Source: Hungatella sp. UBA3048 (lineage in GTDB: Bacteria > Bacillota > Clostridia > Lachnospirales > Lachnospiraceae). Taken from it: a DNA stretch of 64,000 bases. A model generated the notes under the pieces. That model had not been told where the DNA came from. It saw only the letters and a program-made list of their open reading frames with translations, and searched no databases. Location of the stretch: the NCBI GenBank assembly GCA_002367105.1, contig DFCS01000011.1, positions 71,168 through 135,167 of the forward strand, in the 5' to 3' direction. Position numbers and translations under genes: made by a program. Positions 8,388 through 16,820 of the stretch are shown in pieces (within the stretch, counting starts at the first letter, position 1; the number at the start of each line of letters is the position of its first letter).

Positions 8388-9209
8388 TCAGTTGCCTATT
8401 GCCCAAAACGGGCCGCCTGCGGCAGCGCCTTTCCGGGCCTCGTCAATAATCAGTGACAGCTCCCACTCCTGTTCACTACGCTTATAACTTGCAGGATCTG
8501 CCACGAGAATTTTTCCATTGCTGGTAACACCTCTTAGGACAATAAAGTGGCCTCCAGTTGTAAAATGTCCTTCACTCATTAAAGCTACCACCAACTTACC
8601 ACTAGAAAGTGTATTTACAATATCCTGTGCGGACAAATCCCCCTTACAGGATACCCCATACCCTTCGGCGGCGGCCGGTATTAGACTGTGATAGGAGCCA
8701 TTCCCCTCACAGCGATGTCCGTTTGCAACAGACCAGTTGCTCAGCTCTATCGGGTCGTGTGGCTCTCCTGTCAAGGTTGATATGACAATGGACATGGAAG
8801 TCGGACCACACGCTCCCTCTCCGATAGTTCCGGTGGTGCCGTACATTTTATCAGCCCAGCGCTCGTCAAGCTGGTTATAATAAACCACCTCCATGCCGCC
8901 ATCTGTGAACACGATTCCTTCATAGCTCTGTCCGCTGCCTTCAATATAATCCTGCTCATAAATGCCGATATTTTGGTTATATCCGTAATTGATTTGTAAG
9001 TCCTCGATGGCATCCAGCTCATCACCCATTGCCCATTCTGCAAATATGGACAACGGGCTGGTCAGGATATAAAGAATCAGGGCAATCAGCAAAAGAAAGG
9101 TAACTGTAGGACCTAAAATAAGAATGAGCAGGCGTTTTCGTGCCTGCTCATCCGTTGCGGCTTGTGCCGCTATATGTGCCAGTAATTTGGCTGTAATCGG
9201 GTCTGCCAT
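8388..9209 (-). CDS. Membrane-anchored C39-like peptidase of the conjugation system
   Basis: The product has 273 residues; ATG 9209 follows GGAGGTATATC. A cytoplasmic N-terminus is followed by a membrane helix (about residues 27-50, LLILILGPTVTFLLLIALIL) and an extracellular papain-fold domain. GEGACGPTSM holds the probable catalytic Cys, GGHFIVL the His, and VADPAS the Asp. C39-like and NlpC/P60 enzymes with one helix are regular partners of VirB4/VirB6 in Gram-positive conjugation loci, where they open the cell wall or process a peptide. Its position directly after VirB4 supports the wall-hydrolase role. Confidence 0.75.
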   Translation of the reverse strand: MADPITAKLLAHIAAQAATDEQARKRLLILILGPTVTFLLLIALILYILTSPLSIFAEWAMGDELDAIEDLQINYGYNQNIGIYEQDYIEGSGQSYEGIVFTDGGMEVVYYNQLDERWADKMYGTTGTIGEGACGPTSMSIVISTLTGEPHDPIELSNWSVANGHRCEGNGSYHSLIPAAAEGYGVSCKGDLSAQDIVNTLSSGKLVVALMSEGHFTTGGHFIVLRGVTSNGKILVADPASYKRSEQEWELSLIIDEARKGAAAGGPFWAIGN

Positions 9210-9277
9210 GATATACCTCCAGTTCTAATAAGAATAGCAGGCCGGCCATCCGCATGGACAGCCTACTTGCCGGTGTT

Positions 9278-11110
9278 TTATCTTCCTCCCGCTTTTCCCA
9301 TATACAGCAGCTTGTAATCGGGAATTTCAAAATTGATGTGCAGGCGTTTGGCACCCACCATAAATAAAGCGTGTCCACGCTTTCTTGCCAGCAAAAGCTC
9401 CTGCTCCGCTTCGGTTAAATCATAGAGCTTGGCCGTTTCCTTCAGGTTTGGACCGTCTGTTCCCATCAAGAGCTTGTAGCACGGAATATCAAGGAGTGCC
9501 TGCCCGTACTGCTTGATGCTTTCCGAAAGGAAGTCAATCACGCTGTGAGAGATAATTCCCAGCGCAGCCTCGTATTTTCTTGCCCGTTTCATGGCATTGC
9601 GAAGATAGACAAGGGATTGCGGTACTTTTTGGTCAATCATCAGATAAGCTTCATCACAAATCAGCAGCACCCGTTCCTCACGGTTCCGGCTCATCTGTTC
9701 CCAGCAGTAGGTAAGGATATTGAAATACTGCGTCCGCTTGATGTTGTCACTGGTTTCCTGCAAGGCATTTGTGTCAAGGCAGATAAACTGGCTGTCGCTG
9801 GTGATAGTACTGTGACCATTCCATATAAAACTATCGGCGCCCTCGGCAATATCATAGAGCAGCAGCGCAAGGTCTGCGTACGCCTGCCTGTCCTGTTCCG
9901 TATCTGATTTTTCCTTGACAAGCTGATGGAGGTCTGAAAAAATCGGGAAATCCTGCGGACGCAAGGCGGCAATATCCGTATCCCATGTGATACCGAACTT
10001 TCGATACAGCTCCATAAGGCATTTTTTTAGCACTGCCTTTTGCATATCTGTCAGGCTGGGGATATATAAGCTGAAAAAGATTTCAAGGTTTTTCATATGC
10101 AGGGCAAGGTCGTTCATGCCGTAGCCCTCGTCAAGGTACAGCCGGTCGGCTTCCTTTTCCTGTTCATCATCACGGGGTGAGGGGCGAACCTGTAATGGAT
10201 TGATCCTGCCATTGAAACCGCCCACAGCGTTGATCCAGTCACCGCCAAGATTATAGCAAAGGTCTTTGTACTCGGATTCCGGGTCTGCCACAAGGATTTT
10301 TGTGCCTTTCATGTACTCCGACATGATGATATGCTTGATGGCGGTGGACTTGCCGACACCGGAATTGCCCATAATTACAAAATTGCTGTTGGTACGGTCG
10401 CTTCCGCGTTTCCAGACATCTACAATAACAAGGCTACCACCGGCGTCCTGCGCAAAATAATAACCCTCGCCGTCATTGAAACCAGAGCTGGCAAAAGGAA
10501 AGCCGCCCACAAAGGTAGACATGGGAACAATTTTTTGCAGGATGCTTTCTATCTTTCCGATAGACGGAAAGGACGGAGAAATATGCTGAAAACTCTCCTT
10601 TTGCAGATTGGGAATAACCCGCATCTTGCACTTTAGCACACTGATTATGCTTTCCGCACGGCGGCAAACCTTTTTGAAGGTGCGGTCATCCTTGGCAATG
10701 GGCATGACCGACACATTCATCAGCCCTACGGTTTCCCCCTCCCGGTCGATCTGCATGATTATTTTCTCACCGTCCTCGGCGGCTTTCTCCGCACGCTGGC
10801 GGGTCAAAGGGTCTTTGGCGCCCTCGGCAAAGCCGCGCTGCTGAACCACGCTCCGTGAAATGGCGTTAATCAGCGTGGTGTTGTCTACCGGCTTAAAGCC
10901 AATGGATACGATGGTTGAGGGAATATTTGTGATTTTAGAAAGCCACTCCGTTTCCACCTTTTGCGGGTAACGAACCAGGCCGTATACCTTTCCGTAATTC
11001 TCACCTACGGAAAGACTGTTTTTCGTAAACTCCAACCCCATCGGGGTAACGACATTGAGCAGGGCAGAATTGGTAATACTCTGCTCCTGCACCGCTTGTT
11101 TTTTAGGCAT
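9278..11110 (-). CDS. virB4: VirB4-type T4SS ATPase, ATPase-domain subunit
   Basis: The product has 610 residues; ATG 11110 lies behind GGAGGACGTAT and overlaps the stop of the upstream gene by 8 bases. It supplies energy to the mating-pair apparatus at the inner face of the membrane. Walker A is GNSGVGKST (248-256), followed by ILVADPESEY; Walker B is VLLICDEAYLMID near residue 485; a later KETAKLYDLTEAEQELL and GHALFMVG lie near the end. The N-terminal membrane and partner-binding part seen in full-length VirB4 is not here but in the adjacent upstream gene, so the family protein is split in two. Confidence 0.92.
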   Translation of the reverse strand: MPKKQAVQEQSITNSALLNVVTPMGLEFTKNSLSVGENYGKVYGLVRYPQKVETEWLSKITNIPSTIVSIGFKPVDNTTLINAISRSVVQQRGFAEGAKDPLTRQRAEKAAEDGEKIIMQIDREGETVGLMNVSVMPIAKDDRTFKKVCRRAESIISVLKCKMRVIPNLQKESFQHISPSFPSIGKIESILQKIVPMSTFVGGFPFASSGFNDGEGYYFAQDAGGSLVIVDVWKRGSDRTNSNFVIMGNSGVGKSTAIKHIIMSEYMKGTKILVADPESEYKDLCYNLGGDWINAVGGFNGRINPLQVRPSPRDDEQEKEADRLYLDEGYGMNDLALHMKNLEIFFSLYIPSLTDMQKAVLKKCLMELYRKFGITWDTDIAALRPQDFPIFSDLHQLVKEKSDTEQDRQAYADLALLLYDIAEGADSFIWNGHSTITSDSQFICLDTNALQETSDNIKRTQYFNILTYCWEQMSRNREERVLLICDEAYLMIDQKVPQSLVYLRNAMKRARKYEAALGIISHSVIDFLSESIKQYGQALLDIPCYKLLMGTDGPNLKETAKLYDLTEAEQELLLARKRGHALFMVGAKRLHINFEIPDYKLLYMGKAGGR

Positions 11111-11798
11111 ATACGTCCTCCTTTAGCGTGGGAATGCTGGCTTCAAATTCCGTATCCTCTAAATGCGTATAAGAGGGATTGTTTACGAGATTAAGAAGCC
11201 GCACAATCTCCTTTTCTGTCAGCACCTCACATCCGATCCCATTGGTGGTGAATTTCTCCGCCAGAAGGGATGCGCTTTTCAGTAAATCCTTTTCCACACC
11301 GTCCTCAACCCTATCCCAGAGGGAAATATAGAATTGGCGCTCTACAATTTCGCCGGACAGGGCATAGCTGCTCATCTGCAAAATCTCCTGCCGCAAAAGC
11401 TCCTTACGCCGGTCATCAGCGGTTTTGAGCATTCCCTGCATATCGGAAATAAGGGGCGAAATATCCACGGGCCTACTGACCGCCATAAATTTGAACGGAT
11501 ACTGAATATCGGACAGCTCGGCGGTAAGCTGGCGAATCAGCGTATTCTTTTCAGCTCTGCTGTACAAATCGATGCTAATGGTATGAACACGCAGATAGGT
11601 CAGCACCAATCCATCCTTGGTGTACAGGTACTTGTCTTTTACATCCCGCACATTGATAAACTGCTGTGCGGTCTGAATGGCCATGGCCGTTTCATCCGAT
11701 ACCGGACGCCTTTTGGCTGTTTTCGGAAACAAAAGCAAAAGACCGCCACCCACAAGGGTGACGGTCAGCATAATAATCGGGAATAAAAGTCCCTGCAT
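11103..11798 (-). CDS. N-terminal part of split VirB4, membrane-anchored
   Basis: The product has 231 residues. One membrane helix (residues 3-24) is followed by a soluble alpha/beta region (VLTYLRVHTISIDLYSRAEK, FKFMAVSRPVDISPLI) like the N-terminal domain of VirB4/TrsE proteins. Together with the next gene (610 residues) the total of about 840 equals a full Gram-positive VirB4. Translation is coupled: its ATG follows the upstream stop directly (TAAATG), with GGAGG inside the upstream gene, and its own end overlaps the next start. The two chains probably act as one complex. Confidence 0.65.
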   Translation of the reverse strand: MQGLLFPIIMLTVTLVGGGLLLLFPKTAKRRPVSDETAMAIQTAQQFINVRDVKDKYLYTKDGLVLTYLRVHTISIDLYSRAEKNTLIRQLTAELSDIQYPFKFMAVSRPVDISPLISDMQGMLKTADDRRKELLRQEILQMSSYALSGEIVERQFYISLWDRVEDGVEKDLLKSASLLAEKFTTNGIGCEVLTEKEIVRLLNLVNNPSYTHLEDTEFEASIPTLKEDVYA

Positions 11799-12443
11799 TT
11801 ATCGTTCCTCCATTTCTTCGGCGGTTTCCTCGTCCAATTCTTCCTGATGCCCAAACATCCGCCAATAGCGTTCTCTATCCTCCTGCGCCTGTGGAGAAGC
11901 CAGATATTCTTCCAAACGCATAGTCCCACGGGCAGACTCCAGCTTATCTTCAAGACCGGTTCTGCGGTGGTAAATGCCAAGCAGCCTGCCGAAATCCGTA
12001 ATCCCCCGTTCCTCGGCGTGGGCAAGGAGTTTTTGCACGTTAACCAGCCCCACATCAAGGTCAATGGAAAAACTGCCCATGGTACGATACCATGGGCAGT
12101 TGGGGTTGTATTCCATCATAAAGTCATTCTGATCGAGGTCAAATGTCATACGCATCTCAAATCCGCTGTGCTTTGCGTAAGCCTTATTGTATTCCGACAT
12201 TTCAGCGGGAGGGATACGCTTGCAGAACATATCCGCATCGTCCAGCCGGGGATTTTGATAGGCGCCGTCATAGTCCAGATGTTCAAAAATATGGCTGACG
12301 GATTCCGGCCGGAGCAACGTTTCCTGAAGCTTTTTCGCCTGAAACATCCGCAAAAGGGGCGAAAGGGCATTTGCCCCATGATGCACGGTAAAGAAGTTGT
12401 TTTCCCCAACCTCTTGAATGATATAAATGGCCAGGTTTCCCAT
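11799..12443 (-). CDS. Conserved ICE protein of unknown function
   Basis: The product has 214 residues. ATG 12443 is preferred because GAGGTGG is 4-5 bases upstream and the longer frame would overlap the upstream gene. The protein is soluble, rich in charged residues, with YEYMPHCPW-like acidic/aromatic patches (NPNCPWYRTMGSF) and a C-terminus EEMEER that matches the ER tail seen on several ICE proteins. It contains a perfect 14-bp hairpin followed by a T-run in its coding sequence (12071-12101). Position before VirB4 suggests a transfer-related role. No domain recognised. Confidence 0.55.
   Translation of the reverse strand: MGNLAIYIIQEVGENNFFTVHHGANALSPLLRMFQAKKLQETLLRPESVSHIFEHLDYDGAYQNPRLDDADMFCKRIPPAEMSEYNKAYAKHSGFEMRMTFDLDQNDFMMEYNPNCPWYRTMGSFSIDLDVGLVNVQKLLAHAEERGITDFGRLLGIYHRRTGLEDKLESARGTMRLEEYLASPQAQEDRERYWRMFGHQEELDEETAEEMEER
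12066..12101 (-). terminator. Intrinsic-terminator-like hairpin inside a coding sequence
   Basis: Arms 12071-12084 (AACTGCCCATGGTA) and 12088-12101 pair perfectly over 14 bases with a 3-base loop; on the - strand the hairpin ends in a T5 run. It falls in the middle of the 214-residue gene and would stop transcription toward VirB4 unless overcome. Confidence 0.6.
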
Positions 12444-12451
12444 AGTCCACC

Positions 12452-14149
12452 TCACTTTATTGGACGGATATGCCAATCGCTGAAAAGTGATTCCCGAATG
12501 GTCAGATCGTCTGTCAGATTGATTTGCAGCATTCCGGTCGGAGTCCACGCATCAAGGCATTCCGTATAGGTAGTATACCGTCCGTCCGGGAACCATACCG
12601 GTGAAAAATGGACGGGCTGACTGTAGGTGCTGTACTTGCTCTTCTGAAATTCAAAGGTGCTGGAATATCCGATATTCAGCCGTTTCAATAGCCGCCAGTA
12701 GGTCGTATAATTGAATTCAGGGAAGTAAGCCAACACGTTCTGCACACCGGTAATGTGGCTGCTGGGTGCAGAAGATCGGACCTGCACCGACACACTGGCG
12801 TTCAACCCATAACCGCTTTTCATCGTTTTCCCCGAAGCGGTAGGAACCTTCTCATCCGGCTTAGTGGTTAAATTGGCAGTCAGGCTTGCCGAGTAAGAGA
12901 GCCAGGCATATTCAAACCAGCCCTCATCCTCCCACCAGCCGTCCTCATCTTCGTCACCGCTGTGCCATACCCAATGCTCATGCCACCAACAATCCCATTC
13001 GCCCCATGTCAGAGTTGTCGTGTTTAGTTTATTCGGCGCAGACGGAATGGTAAAACTATCATTGCGGTCATTGGCCTGCGGGTCGGGCGGCGGGTTCTTA
13101 TCAAGGTCTACGATTTCGGCTACGATTTCACGGCTGCTCATGGAACAGTTGCTTGTAACTGTAATAGTGATATACCCCGGTTCCTTGGGAGTGCGCCACT
13201 TCACCCACGCGAGCTGAGAGCCGTCCTCCGGGATATAAATATCCGTATGGGAATAGGTCTTGCCGTTGATATAGAACCTTGCATATGCTGGATTATCTGG
13301 TGTTTTTTGAGAACTGGTGGTAAGTGTAACTGCTGTAACTACTTCTGTATCTGTTCTGTATTGTTTTTCAGAGTTAATTTTTGTAGACGGACTATCTTGG
13401 TAACTGATTATTCCTATTCCTAATGTACTAATCATCTCTTCCGTAGTTCTTGCACTTTCTGTTGGACCCTTCCATGCAGAAAATCCCAAATCATCTCTTT
13501 CCAGAAAAATGGCAAGTGCCAAATTCTTCATAACTACCGTCGGAAAATTAGAGCCCAAATCACCGCCTGTTATTCGGTTATAAAGACCAGCTTCCGTAGT
13601 TGTCATGGCAAAATAAAGATGCTGGTAAATAAGATAAATAACTGGTTCAATTACCAGCTTATATTTTCCGTCCCTTATATCCTTAAAAGGAAAACCCGTA
13701 TCATTTGCCACCATAACCGCAGCTGCTTCTGAGCAAAAATATTGACGAATTGCAGCTAAATCCGCTTTTTTTGTGTTTCCGGAAATAATCTGCGGAATTG
13801 CTTTTTGAGGATTCCTATAAAAATAATTACTGACCTGCGGTGATAATGCTGACCCATGCCTATAATCAATCTTACTTACTTTACCAAAATGACATATATT
13901 TTGTGACAGTTCTGCCACATTCCTATTTGTATAGTCAATGGGAGTACTCATCCTTTGACCATTCTGTGCATCTACTACTGTAACTCTTACCCCATCATAC
14001 CCAATGCCAGGCCATGTATATCCATCTTTACCGCTGTTTAATCCGCCGCCCCCTCCATCTATGTTACCTGACCCGTCAGCATAAGCGGTTGTCGGTATCA
14101 ATAGAAAAATTAACAGAAAAACCAAAAGTCTTTTTATCCAGTTATTCAA
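12452..14149 (-). CDS. Secreted surface protein of the ICE transfer region
   Basis: The product has 565 residues from TTG 14149 behind AAAGGAGGAAATT. The N-terminus is a signal peptide (KRLLVFLLIFLLIPTTAYA, probable cleavage after residue 24). A Gly-rich stretch follows, then a mostly beta extracellular protein with YPRTY-like segments; a Trp/Asp/Glu-rich acidic patch (WDCWWHEHWVWHSGDEDEDG) lies near residue 410. There is no C-terminal sorting signal or membrane helix. It is next to the T4SS ATPase genes and may be a periplasm-side or wall-exposed component. The 5' half is AT-rich while the 3' half has the GC level of the neighbours, suggesting recombination within the gene near 13260. Confidence 0.6.
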   Translation of the reverse strand: MNNWIKRLLVFLLIFLLIPTTAYADGSGNIDGGGGGLNSGKDGYTWPGIGYDGVRVTVVDAQNGQRMSTPIDYTNRNVAELSQNICHFGKVSKIDYRHGSALSPQVSNYFYRNPQKAIPQIISGNTKKADLAAIRQYFCSEAAAVMVANDTGFPFKDIRDGKYKLVIEPVIYLIYQHLYFAMTTTEAGLYNRITGGDLGSNFPTVVMKNLALAIFLERDDLGFSAWKGPTESARTTEEMISTLGIGIISYQDSPSTKINSEKQYRTDTEVVTAVTLTTSSQKTPDNPAYARFYINGKTYSHTDIYIPEDGSQLAWVKWRTPKEPGYITITVTSNCSMSSREIVAEIVDLDKNPPPDPQANDRNDSFTIPSAPNKLNTTTLTWGEWDCWWHEHWVWHSGDEDEDGWWEDEGWFEYAWLSYSASLTANLTTKPDEKVPTASGKTMKSGYGLNASVSVQVRSSAPSSHITGVQNVLAYFPEFNYTTYWRLLKRLNIGYSSTFEFQKSKYSTYSQPVHFSPVWFPDGRYTTYTECLDAWTPTGMLQINLTDDLTIRESLFSDWHIRPIK

Positions 14150-14170
14150 AATTTCCTCCTTTAACCGAAA

Positions 14171-14208
14171 AAAGAGGATACAGACCTAATTTTGTCTGTA
14201 TCCTCTTT
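14171..14208 (-). terminator. Strong rho-independent terminator between co-directional genes
   Basis: Perfect 15-bp arms 14171-14185 (AAAGAGGATACAGAC) and 14194-14208, 8-base loop, then TTTTTTCGG on the - strand. It follows the 202-residue gene and precedes the secreted-protein gene. Confidence 0.85.
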
Positions 14209-14216
14209 CATAATAT

Positions 14217-14825
14217 TTACTTCATCTCTCCTATTTGCTTATCCCAGTCTCCATCTGTATATGATGTGCTCCCTTCTACCGTACCGGATGGTTCAATATT
14301 CCCAAATCCCGGAACATATACTGAATTAGGCGAGCTAGTACCACTATCCTGTTTTGTTTTCGGCTGTGAAGTTTTCTCTGTTGAACCCTGCACGCTTCTA
14401 TCTGCTTGCTCCGTAGGTGCTGAAGTTTCGCTCTTTGTTGGAGACTCAGACGGAGGCGTTGCTTCATCTGGAGTTTTGGGCTTCCCGTCTGACGGCTTTT
14501 TATTCTTCTGACTATGTGTCTCATCGGCAGTAGAAGCTGCACTGGTTTCACTTTTTGCCTCTGACTGCTCTTCTATCTTTTCTAATGGAGAAACGGTAAC
14601 TGATACTTCACCATCATTACTCTGCATATCTTTAGCTGTAGTTCCAGTATTAATTTCTGGCACAACAACTTTAGTTTGTGCCGGAGGCGTACTTTCTGCT
14701 GGGAGCTCTGCCTGCTGGATACCCATGGTATTGATGTAATAAAATAATCCCCCAGCAAGGCATATCGCCACTATAGATAATACGGCAATTGCCGTTTTTT
14801 TCTTGGTGCTGTAATCCTTTTTCAT
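14217..14825 (-). CDS. Membrane-anchored Ser/Thr/Pro-rich low-complexity protein
   Basis: The product has 202 residues; ATG 14825 lies behind GTGAGG. A single N-terminal membrane helix (about residues 9-31, KTAIAVLSIVAICLAGGLFYY) anchors a long extracellular region made almost only of Ser, Thr, Pro, Lys, Glu and Gln, ending in a short conserved-looking tail (VYVPGFGNIEPSG…DGDWDKQIGEMK). It may be a spacer or surface-exposed factor in the mating apparatus. It has its own promoter (14900-14928) and terminator (14171-14208), so it is an independent unit within the array. Family not recognised with certainty. Confidence 0.6.
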   Translation of the reverse strand: MKKDYSTKKKTAIAVLSIVAICLAGGLFYYINTMGIQQAELPAESTPPAQTKVVVPEINTGTTAKDMQSNDGEVSVTVSPLEKIEEQSEAKSETSAASTADETHSQKNKKPSDGKPKTPDEATPPSESPTKSETSAPTEQADRSVQGSTEKTSQPKTKQDSGTSSPNSVYVPGFGNIEPSGTVEGSTSYTDGDWDKQIGEMK

Positions 14826-14899
14826 AACTTGGACCTCACTTTCATTGCAAATGAATGGTTTAGCCCTATATACCCATTTCGCTGTATTTACCCAACTCA

Positions 14900-14928
14900 A
14901 TTATATCCTGAAATTTCCTGCGCGTCCA
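14900..14928 (-). promoter_or_regulatory. Promoter of the low-complexity membrane protein gene
   Basis: On the - strand TGGACG (14928-14923) and TATAAT (14905-14900) are 17 bases apart, in an AT-rich 139-base gap. The -10 box is perfect, the -35 box weak. Confidence 0.5.
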
Positions 14929-14964
14929 GACATTTTAAAAAAGTTTTCACACGAGCGCAATATA

Positions 14965-15504
14965 TTAAAACTTGGGCATATAGGCTGATCTTGTGCGTAT
15001 CTCCATCGTAAACGGAGGGAGCGCGTCCCAGCCGAACGACAGAGGGATTTCAATGGTAATGCGGGCGTCAGCTTCAAAGTTATCGTCTGTGCTTCCAGGT
15101 GTCAGCGGTGCGTTTACAATTTCTACGGAAAGTCCGGAAAGTCGGTATTCATAACCGTCTTTATCCTCTTTGATGTGATACCCCCCGGACTCGTCGGTTC
15201 CCAGCAGATTGTCAAGCCGGTAATACACATCATCATAGTCAAGGTTTTCCTGCCAGCTTTCTCCGGACAGGGCGTATCCCCCGGAATAGCCCTCTCTCAA
15301 CCCGTTATAGGTTTCGTCATAATTGGTGGTGGCTACTGTAATCACGGCCTGCTGGAGTCCGTCACGCACACCCTGTACAATGATCCCAAGCCTGAAAAAC
15401 TCGGAGACAGCGCAGATCAGAAGCAGAAGCCCCAATATCAGGGCAATGGTAAGGGGCGTGGAATGCCCTTTCCGGTCTTTCAAAATAATCCGCAATCGCA
15501 TCAT
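14965..15504 (-). CDS. TadE/TadF-like pseudopilin
   Basis: The product has 179 residues; ATG 15504 follows GGGGTG. The pattern is of a minor pseudopilin: a short basic N-terminus (MMRLRIILKDRKGHSTPLT), one long hydrophobic helix (about residues 17-37) starting after Gly13, and a mixed extracellular part. The Gly before a polar stretch would be a candidate prepilin peptidase site. Together with the next gene it would form the pseudopilin pair of the Tad locus and prime pilus assembly. Confidence 0.6.
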   Translation of the reverse strand: MMRLRIILKDRKGHSTPLTIALILGLLLLICAVSEFFRLGIIVQGVRDGLQQAVITVATTNYDETYNGLREGYSGGYALSGESWQENLDYDDVYYRLDNLLGTDESGGYHIKEDKDGYEYRLSGLSVEIVNAPLTPGSTDDNFEADARITIEIPLSFGWDALPPFTMEIRTRSAYMPKF

Positions 15505-15516
15505 GCTTCACCCCCC

Positions 15517-15918
15517 TTACTTATAGTAGACTTCGGATTTACCCGTCGCCTTGACCTGAATGTCAATCGGAATTGAACCAAAGACGAAGAATCCAATGTC
15601 TACCGTATCCGTCAGCCGGACCTCAATATCACCGTTTAGCTGTACCTTTTTTCCGCTGCAATAATCACAGTCCCAGCGAATATCCGGGTCAAGTCCGGTT
15701 TGCTCTCGCATCTCTACAATTCGGGAATCCACACTGGTACTGCCTTTGATTTCGGCCTCCCGCACGATTTCCGTGGCGAAAATATCAAGCTGCTGTTTTG
15801 CAGTGAACACGGGAAACAGTTGTACAGCGAAGGCTACAACCAGCAACAGGCAGAGGATGCCAATAGCAACATCAATATAGCCCTCGCCGCTCTTGGATTT
15901 CAAGATTCTTCTGAACAT
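15517..15918 (-). CDS. TadE-like pseudopilin (DUF4320-type)
   Basis: The product has 133 residues with the short leader MFRRILKSKSGEGYIDVAIG, followed by a hydrophobic helix. The sequence SGEGYIDVA is nearly repeated as SGEGFVDTA in the 94-residue candidate pilin at 28525-28809, so both may be processed by the prepilin peptidase of this locus. A CDYC pair in the extracellular part (near residue 90) could form a disulfide. RBS is GGGGG before ATG 15918. Confidence 0.65.
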   Translation of the reverse strand: MFRRILKSKSGEGYIDVAIGILCLLLVVAFAVQLFPVFTAKQQLDIFATEIVREAEIKGSTSVDSRIVEMREQTGLDPDIRWDCDYCSGKKVQLNGDIEVRLTDTVDIGFFVFGSIPIDIQVKATGKSEVYYK

Positions 15919-15929
15919 CCTGCACCCCC

Positions 15930-16805
15930 TTAGAACATCCCTGACATGGCGCCGAGGATTTGATACCCCATAACGCCCATGTACAGGAGCAGCATACAGC
16001 CAAGGAGCAGAAAGGAATACTTGCGTATTTTAGGTGGCCGTTCCATTGCCAGCCTTTTGAGCCGCTGCAATTCAAGCTGTTTCATATCATGGGAGAGCAT
16101 TCTGAAAAACGCCACACCGTCATCTCCGCGAAGAACACCAATCAGCCCACGCACCACATCAGAGAGCATGGCGCTGGAAATTCTGGCCTCAAAGCGTGTC
16201 AGTGCGCCCTCGAAGTTTCCTGTACGCATATCCGCGATGGTGATGGACAGCTCATTTTTCAGAGCTTTTCCTGCATTTTTCTGATAGCTTTCCAAGATAG
16301 AGAGGACATCACGGGTTGCTTTCAGCTCCTGCACCAGCGTTGCCACAAAACGGGGCAATTCGTACTCAATTTCCTGCCGTCTTGCGGTAATGAGCTTTTC
16401 CGCCTTGCCGCTTTCCGTAAAGTAAAGCGCAATCCCTATGATAATAAAGACCGGGAATAGGATGGGAACAATCAGCAGGCAGGGAATTACCCCGGCAAAA
16501 ATCAGACCGGCCTTTACGATTGCCTGTGCCGCATAAACCTCTGCGGTCATGGGGATTTCTGCGGATTTCAGCACAGCCGTGAGTTTTCGTTTCCGATATT
16601 CGTCCATGGGCAGGACCGTGGAGAGCTTCACCGCCAGCTCCATGATAAAGGCGTCGGAATCCCGTGCCTTTTTCCGCTCCCGTTTCCCAAGACTCAAAAT
16701 TGCTTTGGTTGCCTTATAGGTCGGTACGCTGAGAAGCTCCGCCGAAATCAGATAAAGCCCTGCTGTCAGAAACAGGGCAAAGAGAAGTAATATCATATTC
16801 TGCAT
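15930..16805 (-). CDS. TadC-like inner-membrane platform protein (GspF family)
   Basis: The product has 291 residues. Membrane helices lie at about residues 4-22, two in the middle (about 95-135) and one at the C-terminus (SFLLLGCMLLLYMGVMGYQIL). The central soluble helical domain (DMRTGNFEGALTRFEARIS, MLSDVVRGLIGVLRGDDG) is the T2SSF domain. Such proteins couple the CpaF ATPase to pilin insertion. ATG 16805 was selected; GGAGG lies 11 bases upstream and other starts at 16811 or 16817 are possible. Confidence 0.8.
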   Translation of the reverse strand: MQNMILLLFALFLTAGLYLISAELLSVPTYKATKAILSLGKRERKKARDSDAFIMELAVKLSTVLPMDEYRKRKLTAVLKSAEIPMTAEVYAAQAIVKAGLIFAGVIPCLLIVPILFPVFIIIGIALYFTESGKAEKLITARRQEIEYELPRFVATLVQELKATRDVLSILESYQKNAGKALKNELSITIADMRTGNFEGALTRFEARISSAMLSDVVRGLIGVLRGDDGVAFFRMLSHDMKQLELQRLKRLAMERPPKIRKYSFLLLGCMLLLYMGVMGYQILGAMSGMF

Positions 16806-16820
16806 AGTCAAAAACACCTC

